The notes below the pieces were generated by a model. It had not been told where the DNA came from. It did not search any database and worked only from the letters and a program-made list of their open reading frames with translations. A stretch of 64,000 bases of DNA, taken from Diospyros lotus. Its lineage: Eukaryota; Streptophyta; Magnoliopsida; Ericales; Ebenaceae. Made by a program: the position numbers and the translations under genes. Positions 1 through 12,159 of this stretch are shown here, one piece after another. Location: contig NC_068347.1 in assembly GCF_014633365.1 (NCBI RefSeq), forward strand, positions 14,041,655-14,105,654. Direction: 5' to 3'. The stretch's first letter is position 1. Each line of letters opens with the position of its first letter.

Positions 1-364
1 ACGTTCGCCTTACTAGGATGGTAGAGAATCTCACAATCATAGTCTTTCAGTAGCTTCAACCAACGTCTTTGCCTCATATTCAATTATTTCTGAGAGAACA
101 AGTACTTTAAACTTTTGTGGTCAATGAAGATCTATACCTTCTCTCCAGATAGATAATGACCCCATATCTACAAAGCAAACACCACGACAACAAATTCCAA
201 GTTGTGAGTAGGTCATGTTTCTTCAACTGCCTGGAAACATAGGCAATAACACGTCCCTCTTGCATCAATACACAACCTAGACCTGAATATGAAGCATCAC
301 TGTAAACTATGAACAACTCACCACTCTTGGGAATTGCCAATACCAGGGTCGAGGTCAAACGCTA
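1..364 (-). pseudogene. Ty3/gypsy pol remnant: RNase H region, cut by the window edge
   Basis: Reading leftward, the first part (358-178) encodes a clear Ty3/gypsy RNase H start, with the motif [16 protein letters not shown] followed by [14 protein letters not shown]. The frame then shifts. In the neighbouring frame the expected continuation is visible as [14 protein letters not shown] and LKDYDCEILYHPSKAN near position 1, interrupted by several stops. This order (DAS motif, [20 protein letters not shown]) is characteristic of the RNase H domain downstream of gypsy reverse transcriptase. It is a dead copy with at least one frameshift and several nonsense codons. The integrase would lie beyond position 1, outside the window. 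Upstream (364-560) no reverse transcriptase motif could be read, so the 5' side is truncated or too decayed. Confidence 0.85.
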
Positions 365-559
365 CTTCAACTCTTGAAAACAAATAGAGACAACCTAGAC
401 CCGTACCCAAAGAACCAGAGCAGGTGCCTTACTAAAATAGAGACAACCTGGACCTGGATGAACCTATCGGGCATGCAACTTTCAAATACCAGAAGTACCT
501 GATAAGGGAAACTTGCCATCCCGACATGAATAACAAAACCTCAACCTGCTATACAACCA

Positions 560-1010
560 CTAATCTCTAAGATTTCATAGCCCAGGCATGCATAACATAC
601 ACTACAGACACACCAGCCACAAAATAAAACATAATCCATATAGACCTAATTAACTGAATCAAAATGCAATCCAAAAGTGACAAAATGCATAACAAAAAAA
701 AAAAGAAGAAACCCCTAGGCTGACAACTATTAGGTCTGCATGGCCCTATACACTGCCTATCCCAGAAGTCAGGAGCCACTAGACTCGCCCACAACTGGGT
801 CCTTGCCTTTACCTGGAATAAAGAGAAACCAAGGTGAGTCCAAATGACTCAACAAGCTCATAAAGAAATGAAGGATGGATAGAGTAGAGCTAAGAGTAAA
901 CATGTGTGTCACGTGCATAACACATCAGAACTCATGCATAACATGCCATGTAATCTCATAAACTGATACAAGTACCAACTGTATAAGTAACAATGCACGC
1001 GTACAGGATC
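560..1010 (-). repeat. LTR-like block, antisense
   Basis: The stretch at 808-840, read on the - strand, contains a block ending in ATTCCAGGTAAAGG, preceded by a CTCACC motif and a T-rich run. Closely similar blocks occur on the + strand near 1,640-1,665, 29,255-29,280 and 31,455-31,490, the first two in sequence that otherwise resembles large gypsy LTRs. I infer that this is a piece of the same LTR class belonging to the - strand gypsy remnant at 1-364. Boundaries and target duplications are not visible. Confidence 0.45.
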
Positions 1011-1089
1011 TTGGGGCCCAGATAAGATATGCACTAGCACCCAAGTCCTTATAACAAACATGCTACTGCTCTAAAGGCAAATTGTACCT

Positions 1090-1900
1090 GTACTACAAGG
1101 TGAAGCTCACGCGATTATAATTACTATTATTATTGTTAAATTGGGCATGATTATTATGCCTAGCCAAGTGACAGGAGTACCGACCTGAGGGAGGTTCAGC
1201 TTTATTTTTAGACTAGCTCAAGGAAATCCCAAAGGAAAGACTTTTAAATTAGCTCCGGAAGGTCCTGAGGAAAGACCTGTTTGGACACGAAGTTCGATAT
1301 ATGTGATTTACGAGCAAAGGGACCGTCCTGGGGAAGCTTCGGATCCTCTGCTGGATTATAGAGTATCGAAAGCTTGGAATTCAACATTGGAGTACAGAGT
1401 ATTTATCGCTTGTTAGTTCATGGTAGCGACAGGATTGTTAGGGATTTGGGTGCCAGTGTCGTCTATGTGGGCCCCAAGGACCATTATGTGCATATTTACT
1501 TATGCTGTTATTTTTTGCCTAGTGTCTCATGTTGTGGTTTTGTATGTCCTGGGCACGGGGTGTGAGGGTTGTATTGGGTTATTCTCCCAAAGCCTTAGCC
1601 TTTGTTCCTTGTTCACGCTTGCTGAGTTTTGTAACTCACCCTTACATTTCATCATTCCAGGTAAGGAGGACGCTTGAGGTGGCAGGTTTGCTCAGTGGCA
1701 TTCGGTCCCATTCCTGAGTCCTAGGTCAGTGTGCAAAGCTATCCTCAAGGAGCGGTCCTGGGTGTCATTTTATTTTGTCAATTGTGGAGCTTAAGTATTT
1801 TGTTGTCAACCTCTTTTGTGTAACTCGTTGCTAGTTGTGTGAAAAGAAGGCCATGGTTTGCTTTGCATATAGTTTGGTGCGGTTGTTGGCTTGTGTTACA
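1090..1900 (+). repeat. LTR-like block related to the solo LTR at 26,880-30,276
   Basis: Positions 1,440-1,680 match 29,085-29,285 of the large solo LTR in order and spacing: GGCCCCAAGGACC, then GTGTCTCATG, then a Cys/Leu-rich pseudo-coding run, then TTTCATCATTCCAGGTAAGG. The short overlapping ORFs here are accidental. No TG/CA termini or target duplication could be fixed, so this is a truncated LTR. Confidence 0.5.
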
Positions 1901-2313
1901 GTTCTATATCATCCTATTGATGACTTTCTCACTGATCCTCTATGCTAGTAGGGGCTTCGAGAGGTGAGCCGTTATAATCTTTTTCTTGTGGTTTTGTTCC
2001 TTCATGTGCTACAAATGAATTTTCGTGAGATATGTTGTACAAGATATTGAGATGTTAGAGTTCTCTTACTCTAGAATTAAGAAACAAACTTTTGTTCTTG
2101 CATTTACTAATTCTTTTATTCTTGTTCCTTGCACTTTTGTATTAATTTCTCCGTGAGCCTTATTCTTGTTTCTTAAATATGCACTTGATTTAGTAAAAAT
2201 CCATCCTTAAATTCTTTTAGGTTAATTACAAGAAATCTTGTGAGATTACAGGTTTGGTGTGTTGTAGTTCATGTAATTTTGGGAAACCCTTCTTATCTAT
2301 CTTGTTGTATCAC
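1901..2313. other. AT-rich intergenic sequence, nothing recognised
   Basis: No coding frame, RNA gene or terminal repeat could be supported here. Confidence 0.5.
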
Positions 2314-2316
2314 TTA

Positions 2317-2510
2317 GGTTGTGTTTGGGAAAGATTTAGCAATGGAACATAATGAAATGAAATGCTCATTTGAAGGAGATTTGATGGGAAAGGGTTCCAT
2401 CCAATTTCTTTCCATTCAATTATTAATTGGTCTCCCAAACATAGAAAATCTTCTTCCATCCCATTCCCTTCCATCCAATTCCATTATTTTCCGCACTCCC
2501 AAACACACCC
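2317..2510. mobile_element. Tourist-like (PIF/Harbinger) MITE
   Basis: The 194-bp element begins GGTTGTGTTTGGGAAAG and ends CACTCCCAAACACACCC, which are imperfect terminal inverted repeats of about 17 bp. It is flanked by the 3-bp direct repeat TTA (2,314-2,316 and 2,511-2,513). A TTA target duplication with GGxxGTGTTTGG ends is typical of PIF/Harbinger MITEs. The interior is itself largely self-complementary (ATGGAA-rich left half, TTCCAT-rich right half) and has no gene. Confidence 0.75.
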
Positions 2511-2513
2511 TTA

Positions 2514-5200
2514 ATTCTCTATACTATGAATACATATGGTTATAACCCTATGATACGAGGGGGTAATTGAGGTTAATACCGTTCAATGAAAGAGTTAAAA
2601 TTAATGTTTTCCTTTTTGCAATAAAAATGATTAATTGATAAGAACCTTTTCATTAATGCTTTAGAAGGTGTTGGGCTTATCGTTTTTTAAGATGGCTTTT
2701 AAGCCTTTCTATTTAAAAGTTTTGTAAAACTTTAAAGTTGATTAATATTTAAATTAATAACGTGTTTAGATAAATATACTTTAATGTGTCATTTATATAG
2801 TTATGCTTTTTGTTTGAAAAAATTGTTAACCTATTAGATCTTAACAAAAAAAATAGTAAAATGGACATGTTGAATAATAGAAATAAAATTTATAAAAATA
2901 CTAATTTTTAATAAAAATAAATTATAAATTGATGTCTAATTGAAAAAATTGTTACAATTATATGTTGATAAATTATATATAATTATTAAAAAAATGTCAA
3001 TATAATTATTAAAAATATATCAATGAAGCTAGAGTGGTGATGAAAGAGTTGGAGGCGGGAGGTGATGGTCTCGATGGAGGAGCTAGAAGTGATAGACGGC
3101 GATCGCAATGGAGGAGTTAGAGGTGGTGGCGACCGCAATGACAATGGGGTTGGAGACGGGAGGTGGGAACGACAATAGTGATAGAGGAGCTGGAAGGAGG
3201 TGGCAAAAAAAAGAAGGCAAAGGGATGAAAGGAGAGGGATAAGATTGAAAATTTGATAGTTGTTGGAGGGTAAAATTGAAAAATACTTGCTCAACTAAAT
3301 AAGTTATGAAAAACGTTTTGAAAAAAGTTGGGAGAGGAGATTTTCTAAAACGATATCAAATAGCGTTTAAGTTCAGTAGTTTTTAAACTCTTTAATTTTT
3401 AACAAACGTATAACTAAATAAGTTATATTTATGCTTCACTGATAGCTTATAAGCGCCCAACCTGCTAAGCTAAATGCCCTCTTAATTTCACTTAACCTCT
3501 TAAATTAAATATCTTATAGGTATAGCTCTTATTCTTGTTTGCAATGTTGTAAATATTTTTATTTATAATTCATCCATCCAATAAAGTAAAAAGATTTTAG
3601 ACATGACTTGGACATGCATGAAGAATTAAGCTATTTCACCCGTTCACATGACTAAATAAATTATTCTCCAACTTGAGTTCGAATTTATTTCTTCAAGCCT
3701 CCAAATATGTTAAAAATAATTTGCCGCATTAAATGAGCCTATCTAGGGCGGATTGGGTCAGGCTTGGGCTTTGGAGCCTAAATGGGCCAAGCTTAATAGA
3801 AGGTTTGACCTGTTTTTAATATAATTTTAAAATTAATTTAAAAAAAATTATATTTATTTACTTAATGAATAGGATGTAAAACATTTTTAAAAATACAAAT
3901 TCCACTTTTAAAATAAAAATTTAGAACTTATAAAACTATATTAAAGTTTATAAATATTTAAAAGTTATAGAAAGTCCAACGATGGTAAATACTTGCTATA
4001 TATGATATTATATTATGTTCTTGTACGTTAATAGAGGATCTTTAATCAGCTTATCCATTCATACATCGAAATATTCAAATAAATTTGTTGACTTATGATA
4101 TCACATTCTTGTTATAAGAAGATACAATTTGTACCTTCAGCTAGACAACGTCTTGCTTAAAATGTTGCTTTACTGCCTTAATCTACCAGACTTGCTATAG
4201 GTGCAATTAAATTCTTTTTGGTTTATTCTCATGGCAGTGTGTTCAGTTTCTGGAATTTGTTATACTCAAAACCAATGTGAATTTATGATTTTACTGTGCA
4301 GAGAAAGCTGATATTGAAGTACACTCACAAGGCTCAAGATTGGCTAGTCATTTGAAATGAAGTGAAGTCCAACAACCACACCCACAAGATTGGTGCTAAA
4401 TTACTTTTGAAGTTTCGAGAACTTGTCTCTATACTCTGTAGTCATTTTTCTTAGCCATGCAACTCTTCCTAGCAGAGTTCGAGTTTGAAGTTAAGTTGGA
4501 GTACATTTGAAGTTAACTGTTTGATTTGACCAAGTGAATTTTCATGGCATGAGTTTTACTTTATTTTTTATTTTATGTTGTCTGAATAGCCACTTGAGGC
4601 ATTTCGCCTTTGATATACATGTCATTTTCTTTGTTTTCCTATTATTATTTGTCAAAGAAGGAAAATGCTTGTGGGTTACTCAATGCAATTTGGTCCGTTG
4701 TTAAGATATCTTTATGAAAAGGTTTCGACAATATCTTTATGATATGTCATTGGCATTGCTTTTACACAACACACATATATACATATATATATATATGGAT
4801 AAAAGTAAGGCATTATCAGGCCATGAGAGATTGGAGAGTCTTTTGTGTTTGGTGAAGTTTGAAGAAATTACAATTTAAGATGGCTTTCTAGATCTTTAAA
4901 TGGTGATTTTTTTTTTTTTTTTTAAGGGGGAGGGGAGAGGGGGTTGTTGTACCCTTTTTATAACTTAGCTAGGTTTGCTTAAACTACTAATTTTGGAATT
5001 CCTCTTATTCTCAACGAGAATAAAGTTCAAAGTGGTGGCATCTTCGTTGAGATTGATGAATTCGTTACATGCTATTTGGAAAATTAATTTTTTGTTTGAT
5101 TGATAAATAGGTCACCTAAAAAGATTTGCAGGTTTTGCTAAAATTCTGATAGAAATTCTTACTCTCATTTTTACTGAAGGCTAAGGTAACAACAAATAAT
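2514..5200. other. AT-rich intergenic stretch with possible decayed terminal-repeat element at 2,665-3,480
   Basis: No gene is supported. The ends GGTGTTGGGCTTAT (about 2,666) and ATAAGCGCCCAACC (about 3,448) are partly complementary and could be termini of a decayed DNA element of about 0.8 kb; target duplications were not found. A purine-rich block at 3,030-3,240 (GGAGGTGG-type repeats) gives a spurious proline/serine-rich ORF on the - strand. A (TA)n run lies near 4,775-4,798 and a T16 tract near 4,908. Confidence 0.35.
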
Positions 5201-5242
5201 TGGTCCACGATGGATCTATCAATTCAAGAGGTAGTGATATAA

Positions 5243-5770
5243 ATGTTGATTTGGAAAGTGGGAGAACTACAAGTGAGGGAGGTAGGATTCAAGATCTTGA
5301 AACCAGTGGCCCTCATTCAAAAAAAGTTATTGGGTAGGGCATTGAGTTGCCTTAGGAGGTTAAACATATGTATTAAGGGTGGAGAAAGTTCACATTCTTC
5401 CAAAAAGATGATGAGTTTTAGTGATCGATTGGTTGAGAACACAGTAGTGATCTTTAACAAGTTGGGTTCAGAAATGGTATATCTTTTGGATAAAAAGAAG
5501 GCAAAGGACAAGCATACAAAGATGAGCTTGAAACCACCTCGACCTCACAGAACTCGATCACTGGATGTTCTCGATATTAAGTTTGTTAGAGCATTGTCGG
5601 TGCTTGCTATAATAAAGTAGGAAAAGATTAAACTAATGAAGTCTAGGAGAAAATTAAAAGTAGGGAAGGCACCATCCCTTAATAGCAATCATTTTGCATT
5701 GATTGTCACAATTTTCTTTTTCTTTGTGATAATTTCTCAAGGTATCATTTCGCTTTGGTTGTCCGTATTT
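5243..5770 (+). pseudogene. Broken gene for a small plant membrane-anchored protein of unknown function
   Basis: Two open stretches, 5,243-5,617 and 5,636-5,770, lie in the same frame and are separated by a TAG at 5,618-5,620. Around the break the peptide reads MSLKPPRPHRTRSLD, then a basic RRKLKVGKAP segment, then SNHFALIVTIFFFFVIISQG, a single C-terminal transmembrane helix. From memory a conserved, uncharacterised plant family has this layout: a PPRPPRGPSLD-like motif, a charged helix, a Ser/Asn-rich linker and one C-terminal membrane segment. Upstream (about 5,225-5,330) a neighbouring frame contains SGRTTSEGGRIQDLETSGPH, which looks like the N-terminal part shifted out of frame. I therefore call it a pseudogene with at least one nonsense codon and one frameshift. 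The family assignment is from memory and moderately uncertain. Confidence 0.45.
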
Positions 5771-5870
5771 AGTACATTTTATTTTTTTAGGTGGTGCTTC
5801 ACAGAAAAAAATTGTTTATTCAATTTTGTCGTTGACAGGCAATCCTTATAAATTTTTGTAAGGGTTTTTT

Positions 5871-6849
5871 AGATGATACCCTACATGATTTGTTATAAGT
5901 GAATCTCAACACACACACATTCGTAGGTGAGAAAAAGAAAACAAAAGAGAAAAGATACCTAAACTGAAAAGCTTGAAATTTGTGTTTGTTATTTGGATGA
6001 ATGAATGATTACAACATTAGTATTTATTCTGAACTATTATCCCAACATAAATATGATTTGAATTGTGCATTTTAATTGCAGGAGAAGGAGATTGGAAGGA
6101 GTTTCCTTCCTTGACAAGGAAAATTTGGGAGAAGACAGAAAGTTAAGAAGATAACTAATGCAAAAACGAGACTTCTTTGTTAAATATCTTTTTATTTTTT
6201 TCCTTTTCATATTTTAAGGGCATCTAGAAGAAAATCTTTTGTTTAAATTTCTTCTCTGTCTTAATGCATGCTTCCCTTGGAACTCAGGTCTCCACACTTT
6301 TGCACTAGTTTTAGACTCATAGTGCATCACTTTACCATCGATTCTTTTGAAGAAAGTTGATCAGGAAAACAAATGAACTTGTCTTGTAATGCACTAGTTC
6401 TAGACTGAGGCTTGGGAACTTTCCAAATTGATGTCCTCTGTTGGTCATTAGCAAGCTATTTCCTCTGATAGATCCCCTTGGGTTTGCATAACTTAGTTGT
6501 ATGCTTGCATTAACAAAAGCACATTAAGCCCCTCCCAATTTGGTTAGCTTGTAACTGAACACTACATGAATTAAGGAAAGATATATGACCACCACATTTT
6601 AATCTGCACAAGTCAATGCCATGAGCACGTGAATATTAGGCAAACATTGTAGTAGATGCTGCTATAACAAGGGGGAAAAAAAATTAAGCAAAATCCTTTA
6701 ATATTAAAATTGGGGCATCATTAAACTGCTCATCCAAAATCAGGCAACGATCAAATGCTTACATATTTTACAAAAATCATCTATGTTATGTTTTCTTTAT
6801 TCTTGACCAGTAACTATGAGAAAGTACTATGTATTCATTGCGGCCTACA
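5871..6849. other. AT-rich intergenic sequence
   Basis: No coding or RNA feature is supported. Similarity to the right side of the window starts at about 6,850. Confidence 0.5.
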
Positions 6850-7663
6850 TCTTAGGTCTTCGGGGCTTGCGATTTAACATGCATGCCAAGAGATGATGTC
6901 CTCTACCAGCATATTGCACCATGTAGACTTATTCTGTATAGCCTTGCACTGAAATTTTTCTAAATATATGGTTGCTTGTCATACATTCATACTGGTTACT
7001 GTTTAGTAATTCTTTTGGCATTTAGACCCTCCTTGTTCACTGCATCACAACTCAACCACGACATTTACTTTCTCAAGGGCAAGTTCTTCAATAGTTTGCT
7101 TGTCGGTTTGTCTTTTCTTTTTTCTTTTTTTTTTTTTTTATGAAAAACACGCCCATTCTAACCATTTCATGTCAGCAGCAAATGGCAATACTACATCTAT
7201 TCATTCCCTATACTCAAAATTCATTCTTAATCCAATTTCTTATTCTTCTTGGCATTTATCAAATTTTCATTTTATTCTTAGATCCAAAAATGTTTTTGTT
7301 GGACAAAATTGACCGACTAGACCTACCCCATTATTTCTATTAAAACTTTTTGAAATTTGTTTCCCAGACCACTTGCATTTCACAATATTGATTGTGATGC
7401 ATTTTTTGTTATCTGAATGTTAGAAACACACGCACGATTAACATGTTAATTTTTTTTTCAGTCATAAATTTTAAGGTGCCCATTGACATGTTAATTCACC
7501 TTATAAAAGGCAATATTTTCATAGAAATTATAAGGATTTGGGCCAATCCTTTTCCCTTTCTTTTTTTTTTTAAAAAAAAATAAATTCTTAAAATCCCCCG
7601 TCAATTTTGCAGCAAACTAGAGGCGCACATATCCCAAACAAAAATGAGGGAAAGAACAACCTT

Positions 7664-7831
7664 GGGCTGACATCCCCTTACCAAGGCCTAGCCACGATGC
7701 CCATTTTCTTGACAAGGAGTTTAACCCAGATCTGATCCACCAACCGCTACGCTAGGGGAGGATTCGAACTTGGGTACTCAGGCTAGCCCACCTTCCCCAG
7801 CTGACCGCTAGGGCAATCTCGTGGGGCAGGA
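7664..7831 (-). mobile_element. tRNA-derived SINE with target-site duplication
   Basis: This 168-bp insertion is absent from the matching place in the right arm. It is flanked by AAAGAACAACCTT (7,651-7,663) and AAAGAACAGCCTT (7,832-7,844), a 13-bp duplication with one difference. On the - strand it holds an RNA polymerase III promoter pattern: a box A-like TAGCGGTCAGCTGG (complement of 7,797-7,810) and a box B AGTTCGAATCC (complement of 7,760-7,770) about 27 bp downstream. This is the layout of plant tRNA-derived SINEs. It is not a working tRNA gene because no cloverleaf closes around it. The 3' end lacks an obvious poly(A). Confidence 0.7.
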
Positions 7832-10015
7832 AAAGAACAGCCTTAATTTTATGCTCACGGGAGAGAGAGCTATACCATTATGGTAGGTTTCAAAGAAAGA
7901 TTAGTCTCAACATCAAATGCATGAAATTTTGGGAAACCCAAAAATCAAAAGCTATAAATGTCCAAATAACAAGTAAAACACAAATACAAACATCTATTAG
8001 AATTCATAAGCTAATTGTATTCAGCTACAAGGCACATTTTGGCAATATTCAATATTACGATTGAATCTTTCAAAATCCTACACTAGCCATCCCAAAGAGG
8101 CAACCGCATGTCAATACTTGACTCTTGCAAAACATGTACACCCCAATAAATACACACAACTCGCCAGAATAACAAAGCTAACATTAAAGAGAGCAGGGCA
8201 CCTAGTTTGGATTAGTGAACCGCAGCAAACCGAATTCACCATACTTGTTAATGCAGTGATAATGGCTCATGCAATTCATCAAAACACCTGGAAAGTCCAG
8301 CTTAAAGAAAGTGATGAAGAGAACTTTTTGATCTCATTAATATACGGAGATTGCGTGGGAATTATATGACCAAACTCATGTTCAATAACTACTAAACAAC
8401 CATCATGAAATAAAGACACAAGATCTCTGCTGGCAGGTTATTTATCTGCCTGTCATTACCTTGTTGAAGATTGACACTTTTTTTGTTCAAAAGGAATGAT
8501 TATTTTTGGTATGAAGCTCAACTGAAATTATAGAAAGTTGTTGCATTTAGATTGATGTGTAGTTTGTGGAGGAGCAAAAAATCAGGAAATATTAGGTGGT
8601 TAGATCGCAGATTTTTGTTAATCATCAAATACTATATCTTGTATATTAAAAATACTTTTTTGTTAATCATCAAAACCTAATTAATATGAGTAAGTTGGCT
8701 CAACATAAACATGTTACAACTACACAGATAACTACCCACATGAAGGTGACTGAGCATATTGGAAAACACGACATGAGAGAACCCCTCAAAATATTTGTCA
8801 CATGGGCCGACATGATAGGTCATTCTTCCTTTCAATTCTTTAATTCATTTAAAGCCGATAAATTTCTTAATAAACAAGGATGAGCTTTTATATGCTCAAC
8901 TTGACTCGACTCAACTCATTGGCAACCTTAGAAAATGAGGTTTTGGGTACCATATTGACAACTTTCTTTGACATTACCTTCACCTTTTTGCAGTTTCCCT
9001 TCTCTATTTTTTAAACAATCACAGGGACTAGAGTTTCATTCTTTAATTCCATAGCACTTTTCTCTTTTGTTCTCAATCTCTTTCAACCTCAAACACAAAT
9101 TCAACCTAGTAAGAACCTATGCATTAGGTTTTTTCAAATTTTTAAAGAATCCTAGTGCTACTACAAAGAGAGAGAAAAAAATAGCTAAAAGAAAAATAGA
9201 GATATATATCATAGTTTTTACAATTTTTACTATAGGGGCATTTGTTAAAACAAATTGTTATCTTCACATGTAATTTTTCACACTAGATAAATAGCCCCTG
9301 TAATTATACTAAATATCAAAGGTGATTATTGTTATTTATCATTTTAAGTTAAAACATTTGTCAATGATGTAATAATACATATCAATATAAATTATACTTA
9401 TATTCATAAAAAAATATTTAATTCTTTCTCTTTGTTCCTTTGATTTCGCTCTTGATATAGGAAAATTATTATTTGTATGGCCTTTTATATTATATGTCAC
9501 CAATATAAAATACAGTTATATTCATAAAAAAATATTTAATTATTTTTCTTCATTATTTTGACTTTGCTCTTCATTTTATTGTAAAAAAATTATCATTCTA
9601 TATTAATGTTTTATATTAAATATCATATTAATATAAATGTTAAACGTACTAATGTAAAATATTAATAGAAGTTTAATTTTGTTCCATTACAAAATTAAAA
9701 TTTTCCTATTAACCAAATAACATAAAGAATATATATTCGATTTCGAATACAATCCCATATTAAAAGAAAAAAAAAAAAAAAAAAAAAGGGGGAATAGAGG
9801 TAGTAGTATTTATCAGTCACAAAACGCACAAGGCACTGAATGTTCCCTTTGGACTTGGGGCTGAGACTGGATCTTCTCTCTTAAACTTCAAAATTAGAAC
9901 CACCCATTAATAACATTAATATTATATTAATATAACATTAGTATTAACCATGAAATAAATTTCTAATAACATTAATATAAGAACAAAATATGACATAGGA
10001 AGGCCAAAACAGTCA

Positions 10016-10959
10016 TCACCGGACAGCAACCAATTCAATTTCATATTCCAGCCAAGAGTTCGGTGGTACTACCTCCCCAGCTCCTTCACTTCCATAACTG
10101 CATCATCATCACCATAAAATATAACATATACATATATACATATAAACCAAACCAAAGCCAAACAGAGCAGAGCAATGGGAATATTAGGGATTAAATAAAA
10201 TAAAATAAAAAGTCTGATCCCTTACCCCAATGATGGTGGGATAATAAGCCTTCTCTTGCCACCAGCTCGCATTCCTGCAAAAATCACCCAACACACAGCC
10301 TTGTAAATACAAGACGCTTGGGAAAATCATTTGTGACAAATGGCATTTCTCAAGAATTAATATTTTCGAGAGTTATAAGTTAGCTACCCTCAATACCAAC
10401 ATTCCATCCCTCAATGATATCTTCAGCACCTGTACAACACAATACAGTGAGGTGAGGTTTTTTGCCAATGTATTACCTAGACGAAACCTGAAGGGCTTTT
10501 TGCCAATGTTTGAGTCCAATACTAGTCCATTCCCTCTTATCTTGCCAATAAAATGGACCTTGATCTGTGCCAAGTACTAACTAAATCAATCTATAAAGTC
10601 AATAATACATAATGCATATGGATGAATAGAATAAGACTAATAAAAAAAAAAAAACACAGAAATAAGAATACAGACAACATGCCTTTTTTCCAGGAGCAGC
10701 AGTTTTTCCATCAGATTTACCCATTTGTATATCTTCGATGACCAACCCACTTGGCAAAGTCCTTAATTGAGAAGATTTATCTTCCACCTTCTTTTCCTTG
10801 AGTTCCACAAGAGATCTCCTCTCTTTTCCTGACAATGAAGAAATCTCGGTATCCAGGTTTCCCTCATTCTCATGTAGTTTACTATTCTTTTTCTTTCTAC
10901 TTTTTTTGCTCTCATATTGATCTCCATCACCTACTTGATCAGGATCAAGGTTAACACCC
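10016..10959 (-). pseudogene. FKBP43-like 3' half: FKBP domain only, inverted partial copy
   Basis: Five exons match exons 10-14 of the FKBP43-like gene at 35,520-42,163: 10,959-10,683, 10,564-10,477, 10,429-10,388, 10,274-10,226 and 10,097-10,016. All are open in the same phase and keep the splice sites, including a GC donor after exon 10. The first exon is one codon shorter than its twin. The FKBP fold is complete: [53 protein letters not shown]. One binding-pocket residue differs: FKBP12 Phe36 is Phe in the right copy (VFDSN) but Leu here (VLDSN). There is no start exon, no nucleoplasmin-like domain and no promoter upstream; hAT transposon sequence lies there instead (from 11,183). It could be transcribed only from a transposon or antisense promoter. 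I infer a truncated duplicate that has not yet decayed. Confidence 0.85.
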
Positions 10960-11651
10960 CTGCACAGAATGCAAACAAAAATTGCCTATAAAATCAGAGG
11001 ACAGCCAGGAAACAAGTACTGGATAAGCCTGTTCAACAAGCATGAGACTCCACCCCAGTTGGACAAAGGTTGGTCACCAAACAGAATGACCAAGCCTACG
11101 GCGTCTGTTACAACCAGCAAAATGAGTTAAAAGGAAATATGCTACATATGCATTACACATGGACAAGAAAAAGTATGTGATCAATGTTATTAAAGACGCA
11201 CCTAGGCGCCTAGTATTCTCCCAGGTGGGTGCAAACCAGCTAGGAGCGCCTAGGCCCACCAGGCCCTCAGGGGCAGCCTCGAGCTTAAGCGTACCTGGCA
11301 TTTTGAGATTTTAATTTCAATTATTACTAAATACTAAATAAATAATAAATAAAAAAAAAACAACAATAGAGCTGGCAGCCATAAAAAAAAATAAAGAAAG
11401 AAAACTGAAGAGACTCTCAGCTCTCGCTTCTTCAAACGGCAAAATCTCCTTCAAACTTACATCATCTCCCTTCTCCAAAAGGCACTCTCTTGAGGCAAAC
11501 GAAAAATGGCACAAAGGGCAGCAAACGACACCAATATTTCCAGGTATGTTCGTTGTCTTATCTCCTCTCTTTATTTATTTTCTAGTTTTGTTTTTCTGTT
11601 TTTTCTTTTCTACGCTTTAGTGGTATTGTTGTGAATCTTGAAGGAATTATA

Positions 11652-12119
11652 ATGTCATCCAACGCTCGTGATAGTGGCTCTTGTGGTCAAAGAAAATATC
11701 CAATATGAAAATATCACACTTTGATAAATGCAAAAGATATTAACTCTTTCAAATGTTATTTTTGTGGGAAATTAACTAAAGGAGGTGTTTTTTTAGCCAA
11801 ACAACACCTTGTTAGAGGTTGTAGGAATGTTGAAATTTGTCCAAAATGTACTCCACATGTCAAAGAAGAAATTAAGGAGTACAAGTCAAAAAGGAAAGAG
11901 AAGAATGACATTGATGTTATACCAGATTTTGATGATATTGATACACTTGGACATGATGATGTTGATGAGATGGCCTTCCAAAGTCGTGGTAAAAAGCCTA
12001 TGCAAGGTTCATCTGTGCAACAAAAAAGGCAAAAGCAAAAGCAAATAGGGCCTCTTGATTTGTTTCTGTCCACTAAACCTAACGAAAAGGAAGCAAACAA
12101 CAATAGAAAGTCACGTTAA
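11652..12119 (+). pseudogene. hAT transposase N-terminus: BED-type zinc finger remnant
   Basis: The frame opens at ATG 11,652 (MSSNARDSGSCGQRKYP) and meets a TGA at about 11,706. It then reads on from 11,721 as a 132-residue open stretch. The BED-type finger is visible as [19 protein letters not shown] followed by CPKC, then an acidic segment [10 protein letters not shown] and a basic, glutamine-rich part ending [11 protein letters not shown]. This layout is the N-terminus of plant hAT transposases of the BED plus DUF659 type. The finger pairs CxxC with H and a further C, so zinc binding is plausible. The frame closes at TAA before the DUF659 part, so the protein is broken. The right copy (40,276-39,861, - strand) is also broken, by a frameshift just after the finger. 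Confidence 0.75.
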
Positions 12120-12159
12120 TAAGAGTTAGAAGAATGCTTGTGTTTGGTTTTCTAGATGG

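Noticed and set aside
1374..1717. Three overlapping ORFs with hydrophobic, Cys-rich peptides
   Set aside because: They lie in an LTR-like block shared with 29,085-29,285 and differ in frame between copies.
7700..7830. Possible tRNA gene (box B GTTCGAATCC on the - strand)
   Set aside because: No acceptor stem or full cloverleaf can be drawn; target duplication and absence in the partner arm show a SINE.
8061..8369. 102-codon ORF with a homologous 73-codon ORF at 44,565-44,786
   Set aside because: Similarity reflects the DNA-level inverted duplication. The right copy has length changes and no known motif, so a protein-coding role is not supported.
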